Assembly (NCBI GenBank): GCA_029938605.1
Contig: JAOZUO010000042.1
Span: forward strand, 1-45,358
Length of the DNA stretch: 45,358 nucleotides
Direction: 5' to 3'
Origin: Deltaproteobacteria bacterium
GTDB taxonomy: Bacteria; Myxococcota_A; Polyangia; HGW-17; JAJRWW01
Of this stretch, positions 8,279 through 16,618 are shown piece after piece; positions within the stretch are counted from its first letter, which is position 1, and each line of letters begins with the position of its first letter. Below the pieces are notes generated by a model. That model was not told the origin of the DNA and made no database searches. It saw only the letters and a program-made list of their open reading frames with translations. Made by a program: the position numbers and the translations under genes.

Positions 8279-8308
8279 AGCACCCGTTTAGATTTTGCGG
8301 TAAACGGG
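8266..8308. repeat. Two overlapping inverted repeats in the HD / carbonic anhydrase divergent region
   Basis: Arm CGGGTGCTA (8266-8274) and TAGCACCCG (8278-8286) form a perfect 9-bp palindrome around a 3-base centre. A second perfect pair, CCCGTTTA (8283-8290) and TAAACGGG (8301-8308), is separated by 10 bases. The two share CCCG at 8283-8286, so as RNA hairpins they exclude each other. The ATG at 8278 of the HD gene lies at the top of the first hairpin. They may be an operator or a leader structure. A run of nine G follows (8306-8314). Confidence 0.7.
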
Positions 8309-8351
8309 GGGGGGATTACAGGGAACCCGAAGAGGTTCCCGGAGGTGAGAG

Positions 8352-8891
8352 ATGCTATTTCGCTTCGACGGTCGAGAACCCCAGATTCAAAAGACGGCGT
8401 ACGTGAGCGAGACGGCGCAGGTGATCGGGGATGTGGTGATCGGGGAGCGTTGCTACATCGGACACGGCGCGATTCTCCGAGGGGACTACGGACGGATCGT
8501 GATCGGGGACGGCAGCGCCATCGAGGAGGGGGTCATCATCCACGCGCCGCCCGACAGCGTAAACGACATCGGCAAGAAAGTGACTGTGGGCCATGGAGCG
8601 ATCCTCCACGGCAGCCGGATCGGCGATGGGGCGGTGATCGGTATGGGAGCTGTGCTCAGCATCCTCTCCGAGGTGGGCGAGGGCGCCATCGTGGCGGAGG
8701 GGGGCATCGTCCGGTTCAACCAGTCGGTGCCCCCGGACAAGGTGGTGGGCGGTAACCCCGCCGAGATCCTTCGCGACGTACGCGACAGCGATCGGCTACT
8801 TTGGGACTACGGAAAGCAGCTCTACATCGACCTTGCCGCAAAGTACCTGGACATCGGCATGGAGCGCATCGATCCCGATCCTTTGGAGTAG
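8352..8891 (+). CDS. Gamma-carbonic-anhydrase-like left-handed beta-helix protein
   Basis: This 179-residue protein is built of hexapeptide repeats forming a left-handed beta-helix, about residues 14-130 (VIGDVVIGERCYIG, VTVGHGAILHG, IGDGAVIGMGAVL), followed by a C-terminal helix. The three zinc histidines expected of the gamma class are present: His64 (IIHAPP), His81 and His86 (GHGAILH), with the usual five-residue step between the last two. The Arg-Gly-Asp step LRGD near residue 43 is also typical. It may hydrate CO2, or be one of the family members related to PaaY/CaiE/YrdA whose substrates are uncertain. GGAGGTGAG is 4-5 bp before the ATG. It is convergent with phoU, 18 bp apart. The protein should be cytoplasmic and trimeric, from family knowledge. 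Confidence 0.9.
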   Translation: MLFRFDGREPQIQKTAYVSETAQVIGDVVIGERCYIGHGAILRGDYGRIVIGDGSAIEEGVIIHAPPDSVNDIGKKVTVGHGAILHGSRIGDGAVIGMGAVLSILSEVGEGAIVAEGGIVRFNQSVPPDKVVGGNPAEILRDVRDSDRLLWDYGKQLYIDLAAKYLDIGMERIDPDPLE

Positions 8892-8909
8892 AGAGGTCCG
8901 ATGGATTTT

Positions 8910-9638
8910 TCAGGAGTTCCTGGGCGGGGGCGGGTCCCCGACGGCGCGCGGGTCCCCGACGGCGCGTTGGTACTCTTCGACCGTGCGGTGACGGACGATT
9001 TCGCCGGTGGTGAGGTAGATCACGTCTTCGGCGATGTTGGTGGCGTGGTCGGCGATGCGTTCGAGGAGGCGCGAGATCCCGAGCAGAAGAATCCAGCGGT
9101 CGGCGAGACTGGTGTCGGCACCCAGACCGGCGATGACGGTCTTGTACATCTGGTGGTTAATGGCGTCCACCTCGTCGTCCGCGTCGCAAACTTCGTAGGC
9201 CAGGGCGGTGTCCAGGTTCACCAGGGCGTCGAGGGACGAGCGCAACATCCACTGGGACTTGGCGGCCATGCCCGGGAAGTCGAAGGGGACCTCGCAGTGA
9301 GGCAATGTCGAGAGCATGGCCGCTCGCTGGGCGATGTTCACCGCGAGATCGCCGATGCGCTCGAGGTCGTTGTTGATCTTAAGCACGGCCACGATGAAGC
9401 GCAGATCCACGGCCACGGGTTGGTACAGGGCTAATATCTTGAGCACCTCCTCCTCGAGGTCCACCTCCGCCTGATCGATCTCCTTGTCGAGATCCCCGAC
9501 CCGTTGGGCGGTCTCGGCGTCGCGCTCTACCACGCAGCCCACTGCCAGCCGCACCATGTTCTCCACCTCGGCCGAGATGGACAGGATCTTCCGCTTGAGC
9601 TTCTCGATCTCCCGTGAAAGTCGCCGTCGCTGGTGCAT
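8910..9638 (-). CDS. phoU: PhoU phosphate signalling regulator
   Basis: The 242-residue protein has two PhoU three-helix repeats. The metal-binding style motifs are seen as NNDLERIGDLAVNIA (about residue 90) and LERIADHATNIAEDV (about residue 195). PhoU links the Pst transporter to the PhoR kinase and restrains the Pho response when phosphate is ample. I start at the ATG at 9638, with AGGAGA 6 bp before it; an upstream TTG at 9656 would overlap pstB but has no reason to be preferred. It is the last gene of the pst cluster, 10 bp after pstB. The C-terminal tail holds an 18-bp tandem duplication encoding AVGDPR then AVGDPP. Confidence 0.95.
   Translation of the reverse strand: MHQRRRLSREIEKLKRKILSISAEVENMVRLAVGCVVERDAETAQRVGDLDKEIDQAEVDLEEEVLKILALYQPVAVDLRFIVAVLKINNDLERIGDLAVNIAQRAAMLSTLPHCEVPFDFPGMAAKSQWMLRSSLDALVNLDTALAYEVCDADDEVDAINHQMYKTVIAGLGADTSLADRWILLLGISRLLERIADHATNIAEDVIYLTTGEIVRHRTVEEYQRAVGDPRAVGDPPPPRNS
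8932..8967 (-). repeat. 18-bp tandem duplication in the phoU tail
   Basis: Two adjacent copies of an 18-bp unit (8932-8949 and 8950-8967) differ only at the last base. They add six residues to the disordered C-terminal end of PhoU without changing the frame. Confidence 0.85.
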
Positions 9639-9648
9639 GGTGTCTCTC

Positions 9649-10509
9649 CTAGCCAAAGCGGCCGGTGATGTAGTCTTCGGTCTGCTGCTTTGTGGGCTTG
9701 GTGAAGATCTGATTGGTCTGGCCGAACTCCACGATGTGGCCTTCGTAGAAGAAAGCCGTGTAGTCGGAGATGCGGGCGGCCTGCTGCATGTTGTGGGTCA
9801 CGATGACGATGGTGTAGCACTGCTTCAATGTCTCGATGAGCTCTTCGATGCGCGCTGTGGCCAAGGGGTCCACCGCCGAGGTGGGCTCGTCCATGAGCAG
9901 CACCTCCGGCTCCACGGCCACGGCCCGGGCGATACAGAGCCGTTGCTGTTGTCCGCCCGAAAGGGCCGTGCCGGGTTGGTCCAGCTTGTCGCACACCTCG
10001 TCCCACAGAGCCGCCTGACGGAGCCCCTCCTCCACCCGGGCGTGGAGCTCGTCGGAGGTGGGACGGTAGTGGAGGCGGATGCCATAGGCGACGTTGTCAA
10101 AGACGCTCATGGGAAAGGGGGTGGGTTTTTGGAAGATCATGCCCACCCGGCGGCGGAGCTCGATGACGTCCACGCCGGCGTCGAGGATGTTCTGGCCGTC
10201 TAAGAGCACCTCGCCGGCGGCGTGCTGGTCCCGGTACAGCTCGAAGATGCGGTTGTAGACCCGGATATGGGTGGATTTGCCGCAGCCCGAGGGACCGATG
10301 ATGGCCGTCACCCGCCGGGCTGCAATGTCCAGGTCGTTTCCGTGCAAGGCCTGGTGCTTGCCATAGTGGAAGGTGAGGTTTTTCACCTGCAACTTGAGGT
10401 CCGAAGTGGCGGGCCCCGGCTCAGGCGTAGGCGTGGATGTAGGCGTGGGCGTAGGTGTTGGCACCGGCGTGGGCGTAGGCACCAGCGAGGAATCGACGTT
10501 CAAGACCAT
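9649..10509 (-). CDS. pstB: Phosphate ABC transporter ATPase PstB, with a Pro/Thr-rich N-terminal extension
   Basis: This 286-residue ABC ATPase carries Walker [10 protein letters not shown] (72-80), the Q-loop in [10 protein letters not shown], signature LSGGQQQR, Walker [14 protein letters not shown] and the H-loop [18 protein letters not shown], all typical of PstB. It powers phosphate uptake through PstC and PstA. The odd part is the first 37 residues: a Pro-Thr repeat at residues 11-32 that normal PstB proteins, about 255 residues long, lack. The residue after Walker A is His where Phe is more common. The ATG at 10509 overlaps the end of pstA by 10 bp, and GGAG lies 10 bp upstream. A start after the tail is not excluded, but no in-frame ATG lies close to the domain. 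Confidence 0.95.
   Translation of the reverse strand: MVLNVDSSLVPTPTPVPTPTPTPTSTPTPEPGPATSDLKLQVKNLTFHYGKHQALHGNDLDIAARRVTAIIGPSGCGKSTHIRVYNRIFELYRDQHAAGEVLLDGQNILDAGVDVIELRRRVGMIFQKPTPFPMSVFDNVAYGIRLHYRPTSDELHARVEEGLRQAALWDEVCDKLDQPGTALSGGQQQRLCIARAVAVEPEVLLMDEPTSAVDPLATARIEELIETLKQCYTIVIVTHNMQQAARISDYTAFFYEGHIVEFGQTNQIFTKPTKQQTEDYITGRFG
10414..10479 (-). repeat. Low-complexity Pro/Thr-coding repeat in pstB
   Basis: Imperfect 6-bp units of the type GTAGGC/GTGGGC on the plus strand encode alternating Pro-Thr, with Val, Ser and Glu variants, at residues 11-32 of PstB. The units stay in frame, so the gene is intact. Confidence 0.85.
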
Positions 10510-11351
10510 GTCCTGTTCTCCTTGAAAGCCAGGCGGGATAGCAGGGTTAATACAAGGACCGCCACCGTGATGATCAGCGATGCCCCCCAGGCCAGAGTCT
10601 GCCAGTCCTGGTAGGGGGACATGGCGTAGTTGAAGATCGTCACCGTCAGGTTGGCCGTGGGCTCATTGAGAGAGGACACCGTATAGGGGCTGTTCAGGGC
10701 GGTAAACAGCAGCGGGGCCGTCTCACCGCTCACCCGGGCCACCGCTAGGACGACGCCCGTAATGAGTCCCGCCCGGGCCGCCCGGAAGATCACCCCGAAG
10801 GTGGCGCGCCACCGGGGAGCCCCCAGGGCCAGGGCGGACTCCCGCAGGGAGTCGGGAACCATACGCAGCATGTCTTCGGAGGTGCGCGCCACCACGGGCA
10901 GCATGATGATGGCCAGCGACACCCCCCCCGCCCAGCCCGAGAAGTGTCCGGTGGGCAGGACGATGATGGTGTAGACGAACAGGCCGACGATGATGGAGGG
11001 CACCCCCATGAGCACGTTGCTGCCGAAGCGTACGGCGTCTCCCAGCCGCGAGTGTCGTCCGAGCTCCGCCAGGTAGACCCCGGCCAGCAGGCCCAGTGGG
11101 ATGCCCAGGGCGGCGGCGACGCCGGTGATGTACACGGTGCCCCAAAGGGCAGAGGAGAGACCGCCGCCCCCGACCCCCGGAGGGGTGGGCAGCTCGGTGA
11201 AGAAGGCCCAGTTGATGGCGGCGGCCCCGCGGCTGATCACGGTGTAGAGGATCCAGGTCAGGGCTCCGATGCCCAGAAGCGCGGCGCCCATGGCGGTGGC
11301 GGTCACCGCGGAGTTGAGGAGGCGGCGACGACCGGTGCTGCGGCGTTTCAC
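10500..11351 (-). CDS. pstA: Phosphate ABC transporter permease PstA
   Basis: This 283-residue inner-membrane permease has six predicted helices, beginning with an N-terminal helix at about 15-40. The ABC-permease coupling helix is seen as [28 protein letters not shown] (about residues 168-195). With PstC it forms the phosphate channel of the Pst importer. The start codon is GTG at 11351, overlapping the stop of pstC by four bases (GTGA), so translation is coupled. The first residues are strongly basic (KRRSTGRRR), which fits a cytoplasmic N-terminus. Downstream it overlaps pstB. Confidence 0.96.
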   Translation of the reverse strand: MKRRSTGRRRLLNSAVTATAMGAALLGIGALTWILYTVISRGAAAINWAFFTELPTPPGVGGGGLSSALWGTVYITGVAAALGIPLGLLAGVYLAELGRHSRLGDAVRFGSNVLMGVPSIIVGLFVYTIIVLPTGHFSGWAGGVSLAIIMLPVVARTSEDMLRMVPDSLRESALALGAPRWRATFGVIFRAARAGLITGVVLAVARVSGETAPLLFTALNSPYTVSSLNEPTANLTVTIFNYAMSPYQDWQTLAWGASLIITVAVLVLTLLSRLAFKENRTWS

Positions 11352-12286
11352 GTCGACACCGCCATCTTCTTCTTAAGGCGCCGAAGCCAGAGGTGCGCAC
11401 CGATCTGCAGCAGGAAGGTGATGCCGAAGAGCACCAGCCCGAGCTCCACCAGGGCGCTCCGGTACAAGGGCTCGGATGCCTCGGTGAACTCGTTGGCCAG
11501 GGTGGAGGCGATGGAGTTGCCGGGCGAGAACAGCGAGGCGGAGATGTGGTGCTTGTTGCCGATGACGAAGGTCACCGCCATGGTCTCGCCGATGGCTCGT
11601 CCCAGGCCCAGGAACACCGCGCCGGCCAGGCCGTGGATGCCGTAGGGGACGGTGACCTGTCGGGTCACCTCCCAGGTGGTGGCGCCCATGCCGTAGGCCG
11701 ACTCCTTGACCACGTCCGGGACCATGCGGAACACGTCGCGCATGACGGCGGTGATGAAGGGCAGGATCATCAGTGCGATGATGAGGCCCGCAGTGCCCAT
11801 GCCGATGCCCATGGGGGGCCCGCGAAATAGCGGCAGGGAGCCCAGGGTTCGGCCCAGGGCGGGTTGTACATATTCCGACATCACCGGTGCCAGGACGAAC
11901 AGGCCCCACATGCCGTAGATGATGGACGGGATGGCCGCCAGCAGCTCAATGGCCTGGCCCACGACCTTGGAGATCCAGGGTGGCGCCAGCTCCACCAGGA
12001 ACAGGGCGATCACCAGCGACAGGGGTACGGCGATGGCCAGGGCGATGGCTGTGGAGACCAGGGTCCCAAAGATGGAGCTGGCCGCGCCGAATTCGCCCTT
12101 GGCGGGGTTCCAACGAGTGGAGGTGAGAAAGTCCAGGCCGAAGCGGTGCAGCGACAGGGAGGAGTGGCGGACCAACTCGACGAAGATGGCCCCGATGATG
12201 AGCAGCACCAGGGCCGCGCTGATCGCGGTGACCCACCGGAAGATCCGGTCGCCAAGAGACGTGGCGCTCGGGGAGGCGGCCGGCAT
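11348..12286 (-). CDS. pstC: Phosphate ABC transporter permease PstC
   Basis: The 312-residue permease has about six transmembrane helices, the first at about residues 17-40. The coupling region VVKESAYGMGATTWEVTRQVTVP lies near residue 200, and the following stretch LGLGRAIGETMAVTFVIGN is a PstC hallmark. It pairs with PstA to carry phosphate delivered by PstS. The frame is open to 12427, but that upstream part lies inside pstS and is not conserved; the ATG at 12286 is 8 bp after the pstS stop. The ribosome site is weak, which is consistent with readthrough from pstS. Confidence 0.96.
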   Translation of the reverse strand: MPAASPSATSLGDRIFRWVTAISAALVLLIIGAIFVELVRHSSLSLHRFGLDFLTSTRWNPAKGEFGAASSIFGTLVSTAIALAIAVPLSLVIALFLVELAPPWISKVVGQAIELLAAIPSIIYGMWGLFVLAPVMSEYVQPALGRTLGSLPLFRGPPMGIGMGTAGLIIALMILPFITAVMRDVFRMVPDVVKESAYGMGATTWEVTRQVTVPYGIHGLAGAVFLGLGRAIGETMAVTFVIGNKHHISASLFSPGNSIASTLANEFTEASEPLYRSALVELGLVLFGITFLLQIGAHLWLRRLKKKMAVST

Positions 12287-12294
12287 GTCCAGGT

Positions 12295-13356
12295 CTACTT
12301 CCACACGGGCCGGCCCGCCGCACGGAGCGAGGAGCGCCAGCGGTCCTGCACCAGCTTCACCACCGGCTTGGGCAGGGGTACGTAGTGCAGCTTCTTGGCG
12401 GTGTCGGCGCCGTAGCGGTAGCACCAATCAAAGAAATTCAGCATGGCCCTGGCCTTGGTCGCATCGGCCTGTTTTTTGTGTAGCAGGATGAAGGTGGCGC
12501 CGGTGATGGGCCAGGTTCGATCGCCGGGCTGGTTGGTCAGCACCATGTAGAAGCCCGGAGCGTGGGCCCAATCGGCGTGGACCGCCGCGGCGCCGAAGGT
12601 CTCGATGGTGGGCGCCACGAACTTGCCGGCCCGGTTTTGCAGCAGCACGTGGGGGATCTTGTTGCCCAGGGCATAGGCGTACTCCACGTAGCCGATGGCC
12701 CCCGACAGCCGCTTCACGTAGGCGGCCACGCCCTCGTTGCCCTTGCCCCCCACACCGGTGGGCCAGGCCACGGCCTTGCCCGTCCCGACCTCATTTTTCC
12801 AGGCGGCCGAGACCTTGCTGAGGTAGTTGGTGAAGATCCAAGTGGTCCCAGAGCCGTCGGCCCGGTGCACCACGTGGATGGGTTTGGCCGGCAGGTTCAG
12901 GCCGGGGTTCAGACCGGTGATGACGGCGTCGTTCCACTTTTTGATTTTGCCCCTGAAGATGTCGGCGAGGGCAGTGGCGCTCAGCTTGACCTGGCCCGCG
13001 CCCACGCCGGGGACGTGGATCACCGGTACCACGCCGCCGATGACCATGGGAAACTGGAGGAGCCCGGCCGCGCCGAGCTCTTTGGCCCTAAGCGGCGCGT
13101 CCGAGGCGCCGAAGTCCACGGTCTTGGCCTTGATCTGCGCGATGCCGCCCCCCGAGCCGATGGACTGGTAGTTGACGCGCACGCCCTTGAGCTTGTGGTA
13201 GCGGTGCGCCCATTGGGCGTAGACAGGGTAGGGGAAGGAGGCGCCCGCGCCGTTGATCCGGCCCCGGGATCCACCCTTGCCGCAGGCGGTGAAAAGCGAC
13301 GTCGTTCCGACGACCATGAGCAGAGTCACTGTGCCGAGAGCTTTGCCGAAGAGCAT
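12295..13356 (-). CDS. pstS: Phosphate-binding protein PstS
   Basis: This 353-residue protein is a periplasmic binding lipoprotein. A signal peptide ends in LFTAC (Cys25). The domain starts with the PstS signature INGAGASFPYPVYAQWAH, followed by VNYQSIGSGGGIAQI and VDFGASDAPL, which line the phosphate site, and RADGSGTTWIF. It captures phosphate and passes it to PstC/PstA. A strong ribosome site (AGGAGGT) lies 6 bp before the ATG. The gap before it, 101 bp after the porin gene, contains three 11-bp-spaced TAAC-type units, proposed here as PhoB sites, so pstS may have its own Pho-regulated promoter. Confidence 0.97.
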   Translation of the reverse strand: MLFGKALGTVTLLMVVGTTSLFTACGKGGSRGRINGAGASFPYPVYAQWAHRYHKLKGVRVNYQSIGSGGGIAQIKAKTVDFGASDAPLRAKELGAAGLLQFPMVIGGVVPVIHVPGVGAGQVKLSATALADIFRGKIKKWNDAVITGLNPGLNLPAKPIHVVHRADGSGTTWIFTNYLSKVSAAWKNEVGTGKAVAWPTGVGGKGNEGVAAYVKRLSGAIGYVEYAYALGNKIPHVLLQNRAGKFVAPTIETFGAAAVHADWAHAPGFYMVLTNQPGDRTWPITGATFILLHKKQADATKARAMLNFFDWCYRYGADTAKKLHYVPLPKPVVKLVQDRWRSSLRAAGRPVWK

Positions 13357-13395
13357 CGATGACCTCCTTTATGGTGGCATAGGTACCGGTGCCCG

Positions 13396-13422
13396 GTTAC
13401 GGCTGGATTACGGCTTTGTTAG
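13396..13422 (-). promoter_or_regulatory. Putative Pho box upstream of pstS (three 11-bp units)
   Basis: On the minus strand the units read CTAACAAAGCC, GTAATCCAGCC and GTAACCGGGCA, with the TAAC/TAAT cores exactly 11 bp apart (plus-strand core ends at 13399, 13410 and 13421). PhoB-family regulators bind head-to-tail sites of 11-bp period. The same arrangement occurs before phoB and before the porin gene. The third unit lies about 40 bp before the pstS start codon. Confidence 0.6.
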
Positions 13423-13432
13423 GAAAAGGTGA

Positions 13433-13454
13433 GTGTGAGCGTGAGCGTGAGCGG
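13433..13454. repeat. Short GTGAGC hexamer run
   Basis: Three to four units of GTGAGY sit between the porin stop and the proposed Pho box. This is a small pure repeat of unknown role, similar in kind to the hexamer run at the right end of the window. Confidence 0.7.
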
Positions 13455-13457
13455 GTT

Positions 13458-14705
13458 CTACTGGAGCTTGACCTGGACCGTGAGGGTCACGGCCCACTGA
13501 TCCTGGCGGGCGTTGGCGATGGCGCCGTCGTCGAACATCAGGTACTCGAAGTCCAGCATCAGGAAGTTCTTGTGTTCCCCCCAGAAGTGGAAGGCGTAGG
13601 CGGCGATGATCCGGTGGTAGGGGATGTCCACTTCGTCGAAGGGTCCGTCCCAGTAGTCGTAGCGCCCCCAGAGGCTGGACTTGATCCAGGGCAGGCGCAA
13701 CTCGAGGAAGCCCGAGGCGCCTTTGTAGTTTCTGGCCTCGCCCACGGCATTCAGCCAGCCGTCCCGGTCGCCCTGCTGCGTGCCCCGGCCAGAGGCGGCC
13801 TGGGCCGTGGCCACGAGGTGCTGATGCTCGAAGCTGACCATGAAGATGTTCTCTTGCCAGGCCGGGTAGGCGAAGGTCGGATCCCCGGGATTGACGGGTT
13901 CGAGCCGCGTGTTGCCCTTGCCCCAGATGAAGAAGTAGGAGATCTGGATGTTCGGGAAGAGGGGACCCAGGGGACGTAGGCTGATCCGCCCCTCTATGTT
14001 CTTCCACTTGTTCTCTTCCAGGGCGTGGTAGCCGCCGCCGTTGTACACGCCCAAAGCGGCGCTGCCCCAGGTGCCGGGGTACTTCTTGTTGACCTTTTTC
14101 TGGTAGGCCTTGGGCAGCTTGCGGCCCAGGAGTACCCCCACCGTGAGACCGAGGTCCGCCGAGTTGTGGATCTTGTTCCGCTCGATGAACATGGTTCCCT
14201 GGGCGCGGTAGTAGTTGATGTGCTCCTCGTAGTCGAGCCAGGGGATATGGACGATGCCGAGCTCCACGAAGGGCTCGGTGAACACGCGGGTCTCCACGGG
14301 AAGCTTGAACTTGGCGTAAAGGTACTTGATTCGCACCTTCCAGTCTCCGTGGTCGTCCTGGTGGGTGTCCATAGTGATCCGCGTTTCGAACCATTTGGTG
14401 GGCTTGAACTTCAGAGTCAGGTAGCCGCGTCCGATGAAGAACTTGTTGGAGGTGGACGCATCGGTGGTGTCGCCTTCGAGGGTGCCCCCATAGCGGTACT
14501 GCAGGTACCAGACCGTGGAGGGCTCGAAAAAGCTCAGAAAGCGCGCGGCTTTCTTAACGATCTCGCTCTGGTTGTCGGTCTTTGGCACCGGAGCGGTCTT
14601 TGGCACCGGAGCAGTCGCTGGCGTCTGGGCCTGCGCGGCGGAGGCTCCGGTGAGCAGAAGCAATGTCGCGATGGTGATGGACGTCTGGAGAGTTGCTGAT
14701 TTCAC
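13458..14705 (-). CDS. Outer-membrane porin, probably phosphate-responsive (OprP/OprO-like role)
   Basis: The 415-residue protein has a signal peptide cleaved near AQA (residue 26), a short Pro/Lys linker (PVPKTAPVPKTD) and then alternating polar/hydrophobic strands typical of a beta-barrel, for example YLTLKFKPTKWFETRITMDTH and GFLELRLPWIKSSLWGRYDYW. It ends VTLTVQVKLQ, with alternating hydrophobic residues as in barrel C-termini. Its place between phoR and pstS, with its own proposed Pho box, points to a porin that feeds phosphate to PstS. The sequence itself does not let me assign it to the OprP family with certainty. The start codon is GTG, with GAGAGGG about 9 bp upstream. Confidence 0.8.
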   Translation of the reverse strand: MKSATLQTSITIATLLLLTGASAAQAQTPATAPVPKTAPVPKTDNQSEIVKKAARFLSFFEPSTVWYLQYRYGGTLEGDTTDASTSNKFFIGRGYLTLKFKPTKWFETRITMDTHQDDHGDWKVRIKYLYAKFKLPVETRVFTEPFVELGIVHIPWLDYEEHINYYRAQGTMFIERNKIHNSADLGLTVGVLLGRKLPKAYQKKVNKKYPGTWGSAALGVYNGGGYHALEENKWKNIEGRISLRPLGPLFPNIQISYFFIWGKGNTRLEPVNPGDPTFAYPAWQENIFMVSFEHQHLVATAQAASGRGTQQGDRDGWLNAVGEARNYKGASGFLELRLPWIKSSLWGRYDYWDGPFDEVDIPYHRIIAAYAFHFWGEHKNFLMLDFEYLMFDDGAIANARQDQWAVTLTVQVKLQ

Positions 14706-14757
14706 GGCGCTGCCCTCTCAATCCGAAATTGTGTGAGTCTGTATTTTGCCGGATTGT

Positions 14758-14773
14758 ATTAGCGAATCGTTAG
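14758..14773 (-). promoter_or_regulatory. Putative Pho box upstream of the porin gene
   Basis: On the minus strand CTAACGATTCG is followed directly by CTAATACAATC, so the TAAC and TAAT cores are 11 bp apart (plus-strand core ends at 14761 and 14772). It lies about 55 bp before the GTG start, in the 90-bp gap after phoR. Confidence 0.55.
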
Positions 14774-14795
14774 CCGTTGGCAAAAAGAAGATGAA

Positions 14796-16592
14796 TTAAT
14801 CGACCCGGGGGAGGTGGATGCGCACTGTGGTTCCCTTTTTTGGGGCGGACTCGAGGGTGACGCTCCCCTGGTGCAGGTGGACAATATGCTTGACCAGAGC
14901 CAGCCCAAGACCCGTACCGCCCTGTTTTCGGCTACGCGCTTTGTCTACGCGGTAGAACCGTTCGAACACCCGGGATTGATCCTGCTTGGGGATGCCGCAG
15001 CCCTTATCCTGGACGGTGATGACCGCTCCGGGACCACCCTCCGCTTTGGCCTCCTCTTTTGAGACCGACAGGCGCACAGTGCCGCCTTCGTCACTGTACC
15101 CGATGGCGTTGTCGCACAGGTTCACCACGGCCTGCTCGAGCAGGGGCGAGTTGACGGCGAGGACCAAGTCGAGGTTACCGCCCACCGTGACGTGGACTCC
15201 GCGCTCGGCGGCGGTGTGCTCGCAGAGCTGGGCGGCGGCGGTCAGGATGTCCCCCAGGCGCCCGGGCCGGCGCTCCAGGTCGCCCGGGGAGGGGCGCTCG
15301 AGCCGAGACAGGGCCAGCAGATCTTCGATGATGGCGTTGAGCCGATGGGCATGGCGAGCGATGATGTCCAGGAAGCGACCGGCATTTTTAGTATCTGTCA
15401 GGGCGCCGTCCCGCAGGGTCTCCACGAAGCCACTGATGGCGGTGATGGGGGTCTTGAGCTCGTGGGAGACGTTGGCCACGAACTCCGAGCGCATGGACTC
15501 CAGTCTTTTCAGGTGGGTCAGATCGTGGAGCACCACCAGGGCGCCTACCTGCTCGTCCTCGGGGCCGTGCAGGGCGGCTCCCACGGCGCTCAGGTAGTGG
15601 TCTGAATCCCGATGCAGCAGGATCTCGGCCTCCTGGGGCTCGTGGCTGTGGAGGATGCGTGCCAGGAGCCGGTGCAGCTCGGCGTTTCGGAGCACCTCCT
15701 CCATGGGGCGTCCGGCGGTGGATCCTTCGTCCAGATCGAGCAGGGTCTGGGCGGCGTGGTTGAATCGCAGGAGCCGTCCGGCGGCGTCCACCACCAGCAC
15801 CGCCTCGCTCATGCTCGACAGCACTGCCTCGAGCTCGTTGCGTTGTTGGGTGACGGTGCGGATGCGGTCGTCGAGCTGGGCCGCCATCTCGTTCATGGCC
15901 ATGGCCAGGTCGGCGGTCTCCTCGGTGCGGGGTACCGCCAGGCGGTAGCGCAGATCCCCGGAGGCGAAGCGAATCGCGCCAGCCTGCATCTGCTGTAGTG
16001 GGAGGTTGAGCCGGTGGGCGAAAAATAGCGACAGCCCGCCGGCCATGAGCGCGATGATCAGCCCGCCCAGGGCCAGGCGCCGGTAGATCCTGCCCATGGT
16101 CCCCGAGATGGTCCGTACGGGAGTGGCGGCCCGGACAATGGCGACCACCTTCCCTCGCCGTTGCAGGGGCACCGCCAGGTACATCATCTCTTGGTCCAGG
16201 GTGGTGGAGTGGCGCGTGGAGGTGCCCTCCCGGTTGGTCAGGGCGGCCTTGATCTCCGGTCGATCTCCGTGGTCGTCCATGGTGGCGGGGTCCTTGAGCG
16301 TGTCCCCCACCACCTGTCCAGAGGGGAGCACCACGGTGAAGCGGGTGTTTGTCCGGCGTCCCAAATCGCGACAGTGGGCCTGGAGCCTTGCCGGAGGCAC
16401 GAGGCCGTCGGGCCCCTTGAGCAGGGCTGCCATGAGGTCGGCCTGGACCCGAAGATTCCGGGCGGTCTCCCGTCTGAGCGTGGACCGGACCTCCCCCGAG
16501 GCGTAGATCGCCACTGCCGCCAGGGACAGCAGCAGGATGAGAAGATACGGGGGAAACAGCCGCCAGAGCAGCTTCCGACGGGGATGGGTCAT
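14796..16592 (-). CDS. phoR: PhoR sensor histidine kinase
   Basis: This 598-residue membrane kinase has a first helix at about 13-33, an extracytoplasmic domain of about 140 residues, a second helix at about 170-195, a HAMP segment, a PAS domain at about 250-360 (EAVLSSMSEAVLVVDAAGRLL), the phosphoacceptor His377 in SHELKTPITAISGF, and an ATPase domain with an N box (VNLCDNAIGYS) and G boxes (DKGCGIP, GGTGLGLALV). It should phosphorylate PhoB when phosphate is low. The large periplasmic domain is unlike E. coli PhoR, which has almost none, and resembles the Gram-positive PhoR/WalK plan. GAAGGAG lies 6 bp before the ATG, and the gene follows phoB by 26 bp. Confidence 0.93.
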   Translation of the reverse strand: MTHPRRKLLWRLFPPYLLILLLSLAAVAIYASGEVRSTLRRETARNLRVQADLMAALLKGPDGLVPPARLQAHCRDLGRRTNTRFTVVLPSGQVVGDTLKDPATMDDHGDRPEIKAALTNREGTSTRHSTTLDQEMMYLAVPLQRRGKVVAIVRAATPVRTISGTMGRIYRRLALGGLIIALMAGGLSLFFAHRLNLPLQQMQAGAIRFASGDLRYRLAVPRTEETADLAMAMNEMAAQLDDRIRTVTQQRNELEAVLSSMSEAVLVVDAAGRLLRFNHAAQTLLDLDEGSTAGRPMEEVLRNAELHRLLARILHSHEPQEAEILLHRDSDHYLSAVGAALHGPEDEQVGALVVLHDLTHLKRLESMRSEFVANVSHELKTPITAISGFVETLRDGALTDTKNAGRFLDIIARHAHRLNAIIEDLLALSRLERPSPGDLERRPGRLGDILTAAAQLCEHTAAERGVHVTVGGNLDLVLAVNSPLLEQAVVNLCDNAIGYSDEGGTVRLSVSKEEAKAEGGPGAVITVQDKGCGIPKQDQSRVFERFYRVDKARSRKQGGTGLGLALVKHIVHLHQGSVTLESAPKKGTTVRIHLPRVD

Positions 16593-16618
16593 TGCGCTCC
16601 TTCGGGGGGAGGAGATGG

